DNA from: Oxalobacteraceae sp. CFBP 13730
Lineage (GTDB): Bacteria > Pseudomonadota > Gammaproteobacteria > Burkholderiales > Burkholderiaceae_D
Assembly (NCBI GenBank): GCA_014841835.1
Contig: JACYUQ010000002.1
Coordinates: 62,001 to 126,000 of the forward strand
DNA length: 64,000 nt
Direction of reading: 5' to 3'
Below the pieces are notes generated by a model that saw only the letters and a list, made by a program, of their open reading frames with translations, did no database searches and was not told the DNA's origin. Positions 44,235-53,136 of this stretch are shown piece after piece. How positions within the stretch are numbered: position 1 is the stretch's first letter; each line of letters begins with the position of its first letter. The translations under genes were made by a program, and so were the position numbers.

Positions 44235-46442
44235 TCAAGCCGACAGCGGCATCTTTTCGATCAGCTTGTCGAGCGTGATCGGGTACTCGCGCACGCGCAC
44301 GCCAGTCGCGTTGTAGATCGCGTTGGCAACTGCCGCAGCGACACCGCACAGACCCAGCTCGCCGATACCCTTGGCCTTCATGGGCGACGAGATTTCGTCT
44401 TCTTCCTTCAGGAAGATGACTTCCTGGTGCGGCACGTCGGCGTGCACCGGCACCTCGTAGGTTGCCATGTCGTGGTTGGCGAAGTAGCCCAGGCGCTTGT
44501 CGACCACCAGGTGCTCCATCAGCGCGCCGCCGATACCCATCGTCATGCCGCCGATGACCTGGCTGCGTGCCTGCATCGGGTTCAGGATACGGCCTGCTGC
44601 GCAGACGGCCAGCATGCGGCGCACGCGGGTTTCGCCCGTGATCGAATCGACCGCGACTTCGACGAAGTGCGCGCCGAAGCTCGACAGCTGGTTTTTCTTG
44701 TCCAGGCCGCCGGAGAATTCGATCGTGTCTTCACCAACGAGCTCACCACCCGCTGCCGCCTTGGTCAGCGGCTGGCTGTTGCTGCCCACGCGCACGGTGC
44801 CATCGACGAATTCGGCGTCGGCTTCGTTCACGCCCAGCTTGGCGGCAACCTGCTCGCGCAGCTTGACGCAGGCTGCGTAGACGCCCGACGTGGAGCTGTT
44901 GGCACCCCACTGGCCACCCGAACCCGCCGATGCCGGGAATGCGGAGTCGCCCAGGCGCACATCGATGCGATCAAGCGGCACGCCCAGCATTTCGGCCGTG
45001 GTCTGCGCGATGATCGTGTAGCTACCGGTACCGATATCGGTCATGTCGGTTTCCACCGTCACGCGGCCATCCGTGCCCAGCTTGACGCGGGCGCCCGATT
45101 TCATCACCGGGCTGTTACGGAAGGCGGACGCCACGCCGTGGCCGATCAGCCAGCGGCCTTCGCGGACCTGGCCCGGCTTCGGATTGCGCTTGGCCCAGCC
45201 GAACTTGTCGGCGCCCATGCGCATGCACTCGATGAAGCGGCGCTCGGAGAACTTGCGGATCGGCTTTTCGGGATCGACCTTGGTGTCGTTCAGGATGCGG
45301 AACTGGACCGGGTCCATGTTCAGCTTCTCGGCCATCTCGTCCATCGCCACTTCGAGCGCCATCATGCCCGGCGCTTCGCCCGGTGCGCGCATCGCGTTGC
45401 CTTCCGGCAGATCGAGCTCGGCCACGCGGGTGGTGGTCATGCGGTCCGGACCGGCGTACAGCAGGCGCGTTTGCCCGGTCGCCGTTTCGGCGCTGCCTTT
45501 TGGCAGGTTGCCGTTCCAGGTTTCGTGGCCGATGGCCATGATGCGACCGTCACGGCCGGCGCCGATGCGGATGCGCTGGATCGTCGCCGGACGGTGCGTC
45601 GTGTTGTTGAAGATGAGGTGGCGGTGCAGGGAGACCTTGACCGGACGCTTGGCCGCGCGCGCGCCCAGGGCTGCCAGCAGCGCATCGGCGCGCAGGAACA
45701 GCTTCGAGCCGAAGCCGCCGCCGACGTACGGCGAAACCACGCGCACTTTGTCCTTGCCAACGCCGAGCGTCTTGGCCAGGTCGCTGCGGCACCACGCCAC
45801 CATCTGGTTCGACGTGTAGACGGTGACCTTGTCGCCTTCCCAGAAGGCGGTCGACGCATGCGGCTCCATCATCGCGTGCGATTGGTCGGGCGTGTGGTAA
45901 GTGGCGTCGAGCTTGACGGGCGACGTTTCGAAACCGCGCGCGAAGTTACCGGCCTTGGTGTCTGGCGGATCCTGTTCGCCGGTCGGCTTGACGGCATTGC
46001 CTTTTTCGGCGGCCAGGTCGAAGCGACCCTTCTGGACCGTGTAGTTGACCTTGACCAGGTGCGCAGCGGCGCGCGCCTGCTCGAACGTTTCGGCCACCAC
46101 CAGCGCGACGGCCTGGTGATAGTGCTCGATGTTCGGGCCGGCCAGCAGGTGGGCGGTGTTCATGTCACCCTTGCCCAGCTTGCCGGCGTTCTCTGCCGTG
46201 ACAACGGCCAGTACGCCCGGTGCGCGGCGCGCCGCCTCGATATCGATCGATGCGATGCGGCCCTTGGCGATGCCGGCGCCGACGACAAAGCCCTGGGCGG
46301 CGTTCGGCACTTCCTTGTGGTGCTCGTACGCGTACGGCGCACTGCCGGTCGTCTTGAGCTTTCCGTCGATGCGGTTGGTTGGCTGACCGACATAGCGCAT
46401 GCGGTCAATCGGATTGGTGGTTGCTGGAGTAATGAATTTCAT
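44235..46442 (-). CDS. paoC: Aldehyde oxidoreductase molybdenum-binding subunit (PaoC-like)
   Basis: A 735-residue protein starting at the ATG at 46442, 3 bp after the FAD-subunit gene. Molybdopterin-binding features include GGGFGSKLFLRAD, RAPGEAPGMMALEVA, the GTGSYTIIAQTTA loop and the catalytic Glu in GIGELGLCGVAAA. With PaoA and PaoB it should form the periplasmic (Tat-exported) aldehyde oxidase of the E. coli PaoABC type, detoxifying aromatic aldehydes. The assembly chaperone paoD is not found in this window, so cofactor insertion must rely on a gene elsewhere. Confidence 0.9.
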   Translation of the reverse strand: MKFITPATTNPIDRMRYVGQPTNRIDGKLKTTGSAPYAYEHHKEVPNAAQGFVVGAGIAKGRIASIDIEAARRAPGVLAVVTAENAGKLGKGDMNTAHLLAGPNIEHYHQAVALVVAETFEQARAAAHLVKVNYTVQKGRFDLAAEKGNAVKPTGEQDPPDTKAGNFARGFETSPVKLDATYHTPDQSHAMMEPHASTAFWEGDKVTVYTSNQMVAWCRSDLAKTLGVGKDKVRVVSPYVGGGFGSKLFLRADALLAALGARAAKRPVKVSLHRHLIFNNTTHRPATIQRIRIGAGRDGRIMAIGHETWNGNLPKGSAETATGQTRLLYAGPDRMTTTRVAELDLPEGNAMRAPGEAPGMMALEVAMDEMAEKLNMDPVQFRILNDTKVDPEKPIRKFSERRFIECMRMGADKFGWAKRNPKPGQVREGRWLIGHGVASAFRNSPVMKSGARVKLGTDGRVTVETDMTDIGTGSYTIIAQTTAEMLGVPLDRIDVRLGDSAFPASAGSGGQWGANSSTSGVYAACVKLREQVAAKLGVNEADAEFVDGTVRVGSNSQPLTKAAAGGELVGEDTIEFSGGLDKKNQLSSFGAHFVEVAVDSITGETRVRRMLAVCAAGRILNPMQARSQVIGGMTMGIGGALMEHLVVDKRLGYFANHDMATYEVPVHADVPHQEVIFLKEEDEISSPMKAKGIGELGLCGVAAAVANAIYNATGVRVREYPITLDKLIEKMPLSA

Positions 46443-46445
46443 GGC

Positions 46446-47399
46446 TTAGGCTTTCTTTGCGTCTTGCATTGCTGCGGCCAAAATACGGTGGACCAAAGGC
46501 ACCTTGAAGGCATTCTCTTCGGTGGTCTTCGCGCCGGCCATCAGGCGATCGGCCACGGCCTTGGCACCCGCGCCCATCTGCTGCTCGGCGGCTTCGACGC
46601 GCCATGGCTTGTGGGCCACGCCGCCGACGGCCACGCGACCGGTGCCATCCGGCAGGATCACGGTGGCAACCGATATCAGCGCGAACGCGTACGACGCGCG
46701 GTCACGCACTTTTTTGTACGCGTGCACGCCGCCCAGTGGCTTTGGCAGGGTGACGTAGGTGATCAGTTCACCCGGTTCGAGCACCGTTTCGATGTGCGGG
46801 GTATTGCCCGGCAGGCGGTGGAAGTCGGCGATCGGGATCGTGCGCTTGCTGCCATCGGCGCGCACGGTCTCGACTTCGGCATCCAGCAGGCGCATGGCTA
46901 CCGCCATGTCACTCGGGTGCGTGGCGATGCAGGCGTCGCTCGTGCCGACCACGGCCAGGTTGCGGGTGAAACCGCCGATGGCGGCGCAACCGCTGCCCGG
47001 CTGGCGCTTGTTGCACTTTTGCGCGGTGTCGTAAAAGTACGAGCAGCGGGTGCGCTGCAGCAGGTTGCCCGACGTCGTTGCCTTGTTGCGCAACTGGGTC
47101 GAGGCGCCCGACAGCAGGGCGCGCGACAGCACGGCGTAATCCTTGCGCACGCGTGGGTCGGATGCCAGATCGGTATTGCGCACGAAGGCGCCGATGCGCA
47201 GGCCGCCGTTGGCGGTGGGCTCGATCTTGTCGAAGCCCAGTTTATTGACGTCGACCAGGGCGCCCGGTGTTTCGATCTCGAGCTTCATCAGGTCGAGCAG
47301 GTTGGTGCCGCCGGCGATGAAACGTGCGCCTGGCGTGCGGGCGACGGTTTGCGCGGCCTGTGCAGGCGTGGTGGCGCGTTGGTAAGTAAAGACCTTCAT
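46446..47399 (-). CDS. paoB: Aldehyde oxidoreductase FAD-binding subunit (PaoB-like)
   Basis: A 317-residue protein with a CO-dehydrogenase-flavoprotein fold: the FAD loop [15 protein letters not shown] and [14 protein letters not shown]. The cysteine-rich insert at about 123-143 (R-T-R-C, then K-C-N and S-G-C) matches the extra 4Fe-4S cluster that distinguishes PaoB-type subunits from xanthine dehydrogenase medium subunits. It relays electrons between the 2Fe-2S and molybdenum subunits. The start (ATG at 47399) overlaps the paoA stop by 4 bp. Confidence 0.9.
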   Translation of the reverse strand: MKVFTYQRATTPAQAAQTVARTPGARFIAGGTNLLDLMKLEIETPGALVDVNKLGFDKIEPTANGGLRIGAFVRNTDLASDPRVRKDYAVLSRALLSGASTQLRNKATTSGNLLQRTRCSYFYDTAQKCNKRQPGSGCAAIGGFTRNLAVVGTSDACIATHPSDMAVAMRLLDAEVETVRADGSKRTIPIADFHRLPGNTPHIETVLEPGELITYVTLPKPLGGVHAYKKVRDRASYAFALISVATVILPDGTGRVAVGGVAHKPWRVEAAEQQMGAGAKAVADRLMAGAKTTEENAFKVPLVHRILAAAMQDAKKA

Positions 47400-48043
47400 G
47401 CTTTGACCCCTCCGACTTCCTTGATGGCGTCGATGATGTTGGAGTAGGCGCCGCATCGGCAGATATTGCCGCTCATGCGCTCACGGATTTCTTCCACGGT
47501 CATCTGTGGCTTGGCGTTGAGGTCGGCCGTGACGTGGCTTGGCATGCCGGCGCGAATTTCTTCGATCACCGACACGCTGGCACAGATCTGGCCCGGGGTA
47601 CAGTACCCGCACTGGTAGCCGTCGTGCTTGACGAAGGCAGCCTGCATCGGGTGCAGTTTGTCCGGCGTGCCGAGGCCTTCGATCGTCGTGATCTTGGCGC
47701 CGTCGTGCATGATTGCCAGCGACAGGCACGAGTTGATGCGGCGGCCATCCATGATGATGGTGCAGGCGCCGCACTGGCCCTGGTCGCAGCCTTTTTTCGA
47801 GCCGGTCAGGTGCAGGTGCTCACGCAGCGCGTCGAGCAGCGTCGTGCGCGTGTCGAGTTCGAGCGTGACGTCCTTGCCGTTGACGTTGAAGGAGACGCCG
47901 ACCTTGACCGGCTCCGGGTTGGCGGCCGGGGCGTTGGCCGCCGGCTGCGCGTTTGCGCCCGGCATTGCCACGGCCGAGGCCGATACCGCGCCGGCGATCA
48001 ATACATCGCGCCGGGACAGCTTGATTTCCCTGAATTGTTCCAT
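47396..48043 (-). CDS. paoA: Aldehyde oxidoreductase 2Fe-2S subunit, Tat-exported (PaoA-like)
   Basis: A 215-residue protein with a Tat signal ([12 protein letters not shown]) carrying the whole complex to the periplasm. Two 2Fe-2S sites are visible: plant-type ferredoxin cysteines in [14 protein letters not shown] and NSCL, and the second set in CGYCTPGQI and GNICRCGAY. It passes electrons from the molybdenum subunit to an acceptor. It is the first gene of the operon, transcribed away from the tRNA-Leu gene; the 238-bp gap upstream should hold its promoter, which I could not identify. Confidence 0.92.
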   Translation of the reverse strand: MEQFREIKLSRRDVLIAGAVSASAVAMPGANAQPAANAPAANPEPVKVGVSFNVNGKDVTLELDTRTTLLDALREHLHLTGSKKGCDQGQCGACTIIMDGRRINSCLSLAIMHDGAKITTIEGLGTPDKLHPMQAAFVKHDGYQCGYCTPGQICASVSVIEEIRAGMPSHVTADLNAKPQMTVEEIRERMSGNICRCGAYSNIIDAIKEVGGVKA

Positions 48044-48266
48044 GTTTGGAAGTTCCTTCTATACAGTACGTTGTTCACCGTGGCGTTGGCATCGATACGA
48101 TGGTGCCGCCCAGGCGAAAAGAAATGACAAGATAATGAATTGATTTTATGTCAGCTTGCCGGAAGGCCGCGCTCCCTTGAAACCTGAAGCACTTTGTCCG
48201 AATAGCCACAATGACTGTGGGTGTTCCAGGCAGCGCAGCCACTAACACCCGAGTTGCTCCACGTAG

Positions 48267-48272
48267 TACAAT
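48267..48272 (+). promoter_or_regulatory. Candidate -10 element of the tRNA-Leu promoter
   Basis: TACAAT ends 9 bases before the first base of the tRNA, the right place for a -10 box. The -35 region is not clear; CTAACA at 48242 gives a 19-bp spacer. Tentative. Confidence 0.35.
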
Positions 48273-48281
48273 CCGGGCGGC

Positions 48282-48366
48282 GCGGGCATGGCGAAATTGG
48301 TAGACGCATCAGACTTAAAATCTGCCGCCGTGAGGCGTGCCGGTTCGATTCCGGCTGCCCGCACCA
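48282..48366 (+). tRNA. tRNA-Leu (anticodon UAA)
   Basis: All arms fold: acceptor GCGGGCA with TGCCCGC plus an encoded ACCA, D-arm GCG-CGC, anticodon loop CTTAAAA with anticodon TAA at 48316-48318, long variable arm CGCC-GTGA-GGCG typical of class II tRNAs, and T-arm GCCGG-TTCGATT-CCGGC. It decodes UUA, a rare codon in such a GC-rich genome. It is not part of a visible tRNA cluster. Confidence 0.96.
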
Positions 48367-48375
48367 CGAATTACG

Positions 48376-48413
48376 CAGTAACTACTCAGTAACTACTCAG
48401 TAACGACTCAGTG
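48376..48413. repeat. 11-bp tandem repeat after the tRNA
   Basis: CAGTAACTACT at 48376-48386 is repeated at 48387-48397 and, with one change, at 48398-48408, with a partial fourth copy (CAGTG). It starts 10 bases past the tRNA 3' end. No 3'-end duplication of the tRNA that would mark an att site is seen. Confidence 0.75.
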
Positions 48414-48595
48414 AGATCCCACGCGATCTTTCACGCGCCAACGCGCATCGACACGCCGTCAACGCGACTGGGCATGCACATGGCCAGCGCAGGCACCGGC
48501 AGCCGCAGCGTCCGGATGGTGTAGCATGCCATCCGGCACATCAGTGACAGCGCCGCACGACGACCACCCCCCCGTACGACAAGCAAGGACCCGAA

Positions 48596-49387
48596 TTGAA
48601 TATCACGATCAACGACGAATTGCGTGCTTTCGTCGATCCGCTCACCGCCATCGAACGCGAGGCGCTCGAGCGCAGCCTGCTCGCTGAAGGTTGCCGCGAC
48701 GCATTGGTACTGTGGCGCGATACCCTGATCGACGGCCATAACCGCTACGAATTGTGCCAACAGCATGGCATCCCGTTTCGCACCGTCCACAACAACAGCT
48801 TCGACACCATCCAGGACGTCATGCTGTGGATGATCGACAACCACCTGGCGCGCCGCAGCGTGTCGGACTTCCAGCGCGGCGTGCTGGCACTGAAGAAAAA
48901 AGAGATCGTCACTGCGCGCGTGGCCGAGCGCCCGGTCGATGAAGCAGCCGATGCCGACGCGGCGCCGGATGCCGCCTCGCCGCCCTGGAACACGCGCGAG
49001 GATGTCGCGCGCGCGGCGCGCGTGTCGAGCAACACGATCAGCCAGATCGAACGCATCCAGAAAGCCGCTACGCCCGAGCTGCGCGAAGCCGTGCGCGCCG
49101 GCACCATCTCGATCAATGCCGCCGCCAATGTCGCGCAGTTGCCCGAGTCGGCGCAGCTGGCCGCGGTGGCCGGCGGGCGCAAGGAACTGCAGCAGGCCGC
49201 GCGCCAGGTGCGCGAACAGAAAAGCGCCGCCCGCCCGCGCAAAGAGAAAGAAGTGCTCGATCCGGCTGACGAGCTGGCCACGCTGCGCAGCGAACGCGCT
49301 GCGATGAAAGACCGCCTGGCGACGCTGCTGACCGAAAACGAACGCCTCAAACAACGCCTCGTCAACGCCGGTCTCGGCGCAGACTAA
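48596..49387 (+). CDS. ParB-like N-terminal domain protein (orphan partition/KorB-type)
   Basis: A 263-residue protein with a TTG start at 48596, preceded by AAGGAC. The first 90 residues carry the ParB/Srx-like pattern (LVLWRDTLIDGHNRYELC, the DGHNRY motif corresponding to box II). A helix-turn-helix follows at about 135-190 (DVARAARVSSNTISQIERIQ). The C-terminus is a charged coiled coil (LATLRSERAAMKDRLATLL). No parA gene is adjacent, so this is not a chromosome partition pair; plasmid- or phage-derived regulators of this type are common. It stands just after tRNA-Leu, a frequent insertion site. Confidence 0.75.
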   Translation: MNITINDELRAFVDPLTAIEREALERSLLAEGCRDALVLWRDTLIDGHNRYELCQQHGIPFRTVHNNSFDTIQDVMLWMIDNHLARRSVSDFQRGVLALKKKEIVTARVAERPVDEAADADAAPDAASPPWNTREDVARAARVSSNTISQIERIQKAATPELREAVRAGTISINAAANVAQLPESAQLAAVAGGRKELQQAARQVREQKSAARPRKEKEVLDPADELATLRSERAAMKDRLATLLTENERLKQRLVNAGLGAD

Positions 49388-49417
49388 TCCCGCCACGCCC
49401 TGAAGGAGCCAGCCCCC

Positions 49418-51718
49418 ATGCCCACGTCACGTTCGTTCACGCCGGCATTGCTCGGCTTGCTCCTGATCGGCGCCGCCGCACCATCGCTGGCCGTCGCGCC
49501 GAAGAAGACGCCGATTGCGGCGCCCGCCGCACAGGCCGCGCCGAGCGCCGACACGGTCGCGCGCTGGAAGGCGACAGCCGAGCGGGTGACGATCCTGCGT
49601 GACAAATGGGGCATTCCGCACGTGTTCGGTCGCACCGATGCCGACACCGTGTTCGGCACGCTGTACGCGCAGGCCGAGGACGATTTCAACCGTATCGAGC
49701 TTAATTACATCAATGCGATGGGGCGCCTGGCCGAGGTCGAGGGCGAGGCCGAGATCTGGCGCGACCTGCGCATGAAGCTGTACGTCCAGCCGGCCGCCAT
49801 GCAGGCGCAATATGCTGCCAGTCCCGCCTGGCTGCAGAACCTGATGAAGGGCTTTGCTGATGGCCTGAACTATTATCTGTACACGCATCCAGAGGTCAAG
49901 CCCAAGCTCCTGACCCACTTCGAGCCGTGGATGGCGCTGGCTTTCAGCGAAGGCAGCATCGGCGGCGACATCGAGTCGATCGAGCTGGCCGACCTGGCCG
50001 CGTTCTATGGCAAGCCCCCCGCAGTGGCGCAACCGAATGCACAACTGAGCGCACCACCGGGCACACAAGCGGGCACACAACTGACTGCCCAGCGCCATGA
50101 CCCGCGCGGCTTCGCCCCCGAACCGCGCGGCTCGAACGGCTTTGCCATCGCGCCGAAACTGAGCGCCAATGGCCGCGCGCTGTTGATGATCAACCCGCAC
50201 ACGTCGTTCTACTTCCGCCCCGAAGTGCACATGGTCAGCGAAGAGGGCCTGAATGCCTACGGCGCCGTGACCTGGGGCCAGTTCTTCATCTATCAGGGCT
50301 TCAACGACAAGCTGGGCTGGATGCACACGTCCGGCGGCGGCGACGTCATCGACGAGTACCTGGAAACGATCGTCGACCGCAATGGCGAGTTCTTCTATAA
50401 ATACGGCAAGCACGAGGCCCCGATGCGCAAGGTCGCGATCGCGCTGCCGTACAAACTGCCCGATGGCACGATGGCCAGCCGCAGCGTCACTGCCTACTTC
50501 ACGCACCACGGCCCGGTCGTGCGCGCCGAGGGCGGCAAGTGGGTGTCGGTCAAGCTGATGGACGACCCCGTCAATGCGCTGACGCAGTCGTACACCCGGA
50601 CCAAGGCGCGCGACTACAGCGCGTTCTACAAGGCCATGGAGCTGCGCACCAATGCGTCCAACAACACGGTGTATGCCGATGCGAAGGGCAATATCGCTTA
50701 CTTCCACGGCAACTTCATCCCGAAACGCGACCCGCGCGTGGACTGGACCCGCCCGGTGGATGGCAGCAATCCCGTCAACGAATGGCAGCGTCTGCACGAG
50801 ATCGACGAGACCATCACGCTGTTCAACCCGGCCAGCGGTTACATCTTCAATACCAACAACTGGCCGTGCACGGCGGCCGGCGTGAGCAGCCCCAAGTGCG
50901 CGAACTATCCGTCGTACATGTGGTCGCTGCCCGAGAATGCGCGTGGCCGCAATGCCGCGCGCGTGTTCAAAGAGGCGAAGGGGCTCGACATCGACGGCCT
51001 GATCGCGGCCTCGTACGACACGCGCCTGCAGGCGTTCGAGCCGCTGGTGCCGGCTGTTATTGCCGACTATGACGCCTTGCCGCCGGAAGACCCGCGCAAG
51101 GCGGCACTGGCCGAGCAAATCGATGCACTGCGCAGCTGGAACATGCGCTACGCCATCGATTCCGTGCCGACGTCGCTGGCCGTCTACTGGGGCCAGGACC
51201 TGGTGGCCCAGCACGGCGCGCGCGCAAAAGGTGAGTCGATCCCGCCGGTCGACTATATCGCCCAGCGTTTGAGCCCGGCGGACCGGCTCGACGGCTTGCT
51301 GCGCGCGTCGGACAAGCTGACCGCCGACTTTGGCGACTGGCGCACGCCGTGGGGCGAGATCAACCGCTTCCAGCGTCTGTCGGGCGCGGTCGACCAGCAA
51401 TACGACGACAGCAAGCCCAGCATTCCGGTGCCGTTCCCGTCGGCCAACTGGGGTTCGCTGGCCTCGTTCGGCATGTCGGCCAAACAAACCACGAAGCGCA
51501 TCTATGGCGACCGCGGCAACAGCTTTGTCGCTGCCGTCGAATTCGGCCCGAAGGTGCGCGCCAAGAGCATCCTGGCGGGCGGCCAGAGCAGCGATCCCCG
51601 TTCGCCGCACTTCAACGATCAGGCCGCCATGTATGCGCGCGGCGAGTTCAAGGATGTGCTGTTCTACAAGGAAGACATCGAGCGCAATCTCGAGCGGAAA
51701 TACCATCCGGGCAAGTGA
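49418..51718 (+). CDS. Penicillin acylase family protein (acyl-homoserine-lactone acylase type)
   Basis: A 766-residue exported protein with a signal peptide (about 1-26). As in Ntn hydrolases, the precursor should be cleaved before S239 in RGSNGFAIAP, freeing the Ser that acts as nucleophile of the beta chain; the alpha chain is residues 27-238. Further family motifs are INPHTSFYFRPEVHM and the ASNNTVYADAKGNI segment. The substrate may be N-acyl homoserine lactones (signal quenching), beta-lactams or other amides; the sequence does not decide. It begins 30 bp after the ParB-like gene. Confidence 0.9.
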   Translation: MPTSRSFTPALLGLLLIGAAAPSLAVAPKKTPIAAPAAQAAPSADTVARWKATAERVTILRDKWGIPHVFGRTDADTVFGTLYAQAEDDFNRIELNYINAMGRLAEVEGEAEIWRDLRMKLYVQPAAMQAQYAASPAWLQNLMKGFADGLNYYLYTHPEVKPKLLTHFEPWMALAFSEGSIGGDIESIELADLAAFYGKPPAVAQPNAQLSAPPGTQAGTQLTAQRHDPRGFAPEPRGSNGFAIAPKLSANGRALLMINPHTSFYFRPEVHMVSEEGLNAYGAVTWGQFFIYQGFNDKLGWMHTSGGGDVIDEYLETIVDRNGEFFYKYGKHEAPMRKVAIALPYKLPDGTMASRSVTAYFTHHGPVVRAEGGKWVSVKLMDDPVNALTQSYTRTKARDYSAFYKAMELRTNASNNTVYADAKGNIAYFHGNFIPKRDPRVDWTRPVDGSNPVNEWQRLHEIDETITLFNPASGYIFNTNNWPCTAAGVSSPKCANYPSYMWSLPENARGRNAARVFKEAKGLDIDGLIAASYDTRLQAFEPLVPAVIADYDALPPEDPRKAALAEQIDALRSWNMRYAIDSVPTSLAVYWGQDLVAQHGARAKGESIPPVDYIAQRLSPADRLDGLLRASDKLTADFGDWRTPWGEINRFQRLSGAVDQQYDDSKPSIPVPFPSANWGSLASFGMSAKQTTKRIYGDRGNSFVAAVEFGPKVRAKSILAGGQSSDPRSPHFNDQAAMYARGEFKDVLFYKEDIERNLERKYHPGK

Positions 51719-51761
51719 AGATCAGGCGGCGATGGGCTGGCGATGCAGGTTGCCGGCACGC

Positions 51762-51767
51762 TATAAT
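51762..51767 (+). promoter_or_regulatory. Candidate -10 element upstream of tdk
   Basis: A perfect TATAAT lies 41 bases before the GTG start of thymidine kinase. The region 17 bp upstream has no good -35, so this is a partial promoter call. Confidence 0.35.
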
Positions 51768-51808
51768 CGCAGCCTTCGTGGCATCGGATAGACAGGCAGG
51801 ACAGGGCA

Positions 51809-52360
51809 GTGGCCAAACTTTATTTCAGGTACTCGGCGATGAACGCCGGCAAATCGACCGCCCTGTTGCAGGTCGCGCACAACTACGAAGAGCAGGGCCA
51901 GCAGGTCAAGCTCTACACGGCGGCGATCGACAACCGCTACGGCGTCGGCGTGATCACGTCGCGCCTTGGCGCGCAGCGTTCGGCCGAAGTCTTTCACGCG
52001 GACACCAATTTCCTCGACCAGGTCGAGAACGTCGCGTGCCTGTTGGTAGATGAGTCGCAATTTCTCACGGCGGCCCAGGTCAGCCAGCTGCACCAGCTGG
52101 CCCAGCTGCGTGGCGTGCCCGTCATCTGCTACGGCTTGCGCAGCGATTTTCGCGGCGAGCCATTCCCCGGCTCGGCTTATCTGCTGGCGCTGGCCGACGA
52201 TATCGAGGAAATCAAGAACATCTGCACCTGTGGCAAGAAGGCGACGATGAATATCCGCGTCGATGAGCAGGGCCGCCGGATCCGCGAAGGCGAGCAGGTC
52301 AGTATCGGCGGCAACGAAAGCTACCGCCAGGCCTGCGGGCGCTGCTTCTACGCACGCTGA
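51809..52360 (+). CDS. tdk: Thymidine kinase (type II)
   Basis: A 183-residue enzyme with a GTG start at 51809 and a purine-rich leader. Motifs: P-loop MNAGKSTALLQ, catalytic-site DESQF, and the lasso domain with structural zinc cysteines in CTCGKKA and ACGRCF. It phosphorylates thymidine in the salvage pathway. The next gene starts 4 bases past its stop, in the same direction. Confidence 0.94.
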   Translation: MAKLYFRYSAMNAGKSTALLQVAHNYEEQGQQVKLYTAAIDNRYGVGVITSRLGAQRSAEVFHADTNFLDQVENVACLLVDESQFLTAAQVSQLHQLAQLRGVPVICYGLRSDFRGEPFPGSAYLLALADDIEEIKNICTCGKKATMNIRVDEQGRRIREGEQVSIGGNESYRQACGRCFYAR

Positions 52361-52364
52361 CGTG

Positions 52365-52955
52365 ATGCTCGCCGGTTGCAGCGTCTGGCTTCCCGCCGCC
52401 GCCTGCGCCGTGGCCGCGCCATCGCTCGACATCCTGATCTACCTGATTCCGTCGGCGGCGCTGGCCTTCCTGCTGTGGATCGCCTCGGCCGCGCATCCGG
52501 TCTTTTTCGTGTTCACCGCCGCTGGCACGCTGTGCCACGAGCTGGCGCACTTCTCGGTGGGGCTGCTCACCAATGCCGAACCGGTCGGGATGAGCGTGCT
52601 GCCGCGCCGCATCAAGCGCGCGAAGGGCAGCAAGGCGGGCGGACACAACTGGGAACTGGGCTCGGTCACGTTCGCCAACCTGCGCTGGTACAACGCAGCG
52701 CCGGCCGCGCTGGCGCCGCTCTTGGTGCTGTTCGTGCCGGTGGGTGTGGCATGGTGGCGTACACGCCACGGGCTGGCGTTCGAGCCGGTCGACCTGGCGT
52801 TGATGCTGTTTCTGGCGCCACAGTTCCTGTCGTTCTGGCCGTCGCCCGTCGACTGGAAGCTTGCCGCGCGGTCGTGGCCGTGGGCGCCGCTGCTGGTGGT
52901 GCTTGCGCTGCTCTGGTACTACGGCGGCGCGCTGATGGCGCTTGTCAAAGGGTAA
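52365..52955 (+). CDS. Small membrane protein with HExxH motif (M50-like)
   Basis: A 196-residue membrane protein; the start is the ATG at 52365 (a GTG lies one codon earlier). It has about five hydrophobic helices. The second or third helix carries CHELAHFSVGLL, an HExxH zinc-protease signature in a membrane setting like site-2 proteases (M50). A matching distal Asp motif (NPDG or similar) is not visible, so activity is uncertain. It may be translationally coupled to tdk, though no functional link is apparent. Confidence 0.72.
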   Translation: MLAGCSVWLPAAACAVAAPSLDILIYLIPSAALAFLLWIASAAHPVFFVFTAAGTLCHELAHFSVGLLTNAEPVGMSVLPRRIKRAKGSKAGGHNWELGSVTFANLRWYNAAPAALAPLLVLFVPVGVAWWRTRHGLAFEPVDLALMLFLAPQFLSFWPSPVDWKLAARSWPWAPLLVVLALLWYYGGALMALVKG

Positions 52956-53136
52956 ATACAGGAGCGAAAGCAGGCTTACGGCAACCTTAATTGACCGTAT
53001 TTGCGATGGCGCAAGCGGGTCAGGCTGCCTCTTGCGCGCCGTTCTACCTGTAGAATGGACCGAAAAGCGCGGTATGGCAGGTTTGCCTTGCGCCATGCCG
53101 TAACCGCAACAGGAATCCCGTTCGGAGAATCGCAGA

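Noticed and set aside
42063..47447. An open frame of nearly 1800 codons on the plus strand, antisense to the pao genes
   Set aside because: It mirrors the genuine pao genes; open antisense frames are expected in high-GC coding DNA, and the translation is rich in His/Arg/Gly with no recognisable domain or start signal.
48221..48403. A 60-codon plus-strand frame spanning the tRNA gene
   Set aside because: It reads through the tRNA-Leu structure; the tRNA explains the sequence.
48376..48413. Attachment-site duplication of the tRNA 3' end
   Set aside because: The 11-bp repeats do not match the tRNA 3' sequence.
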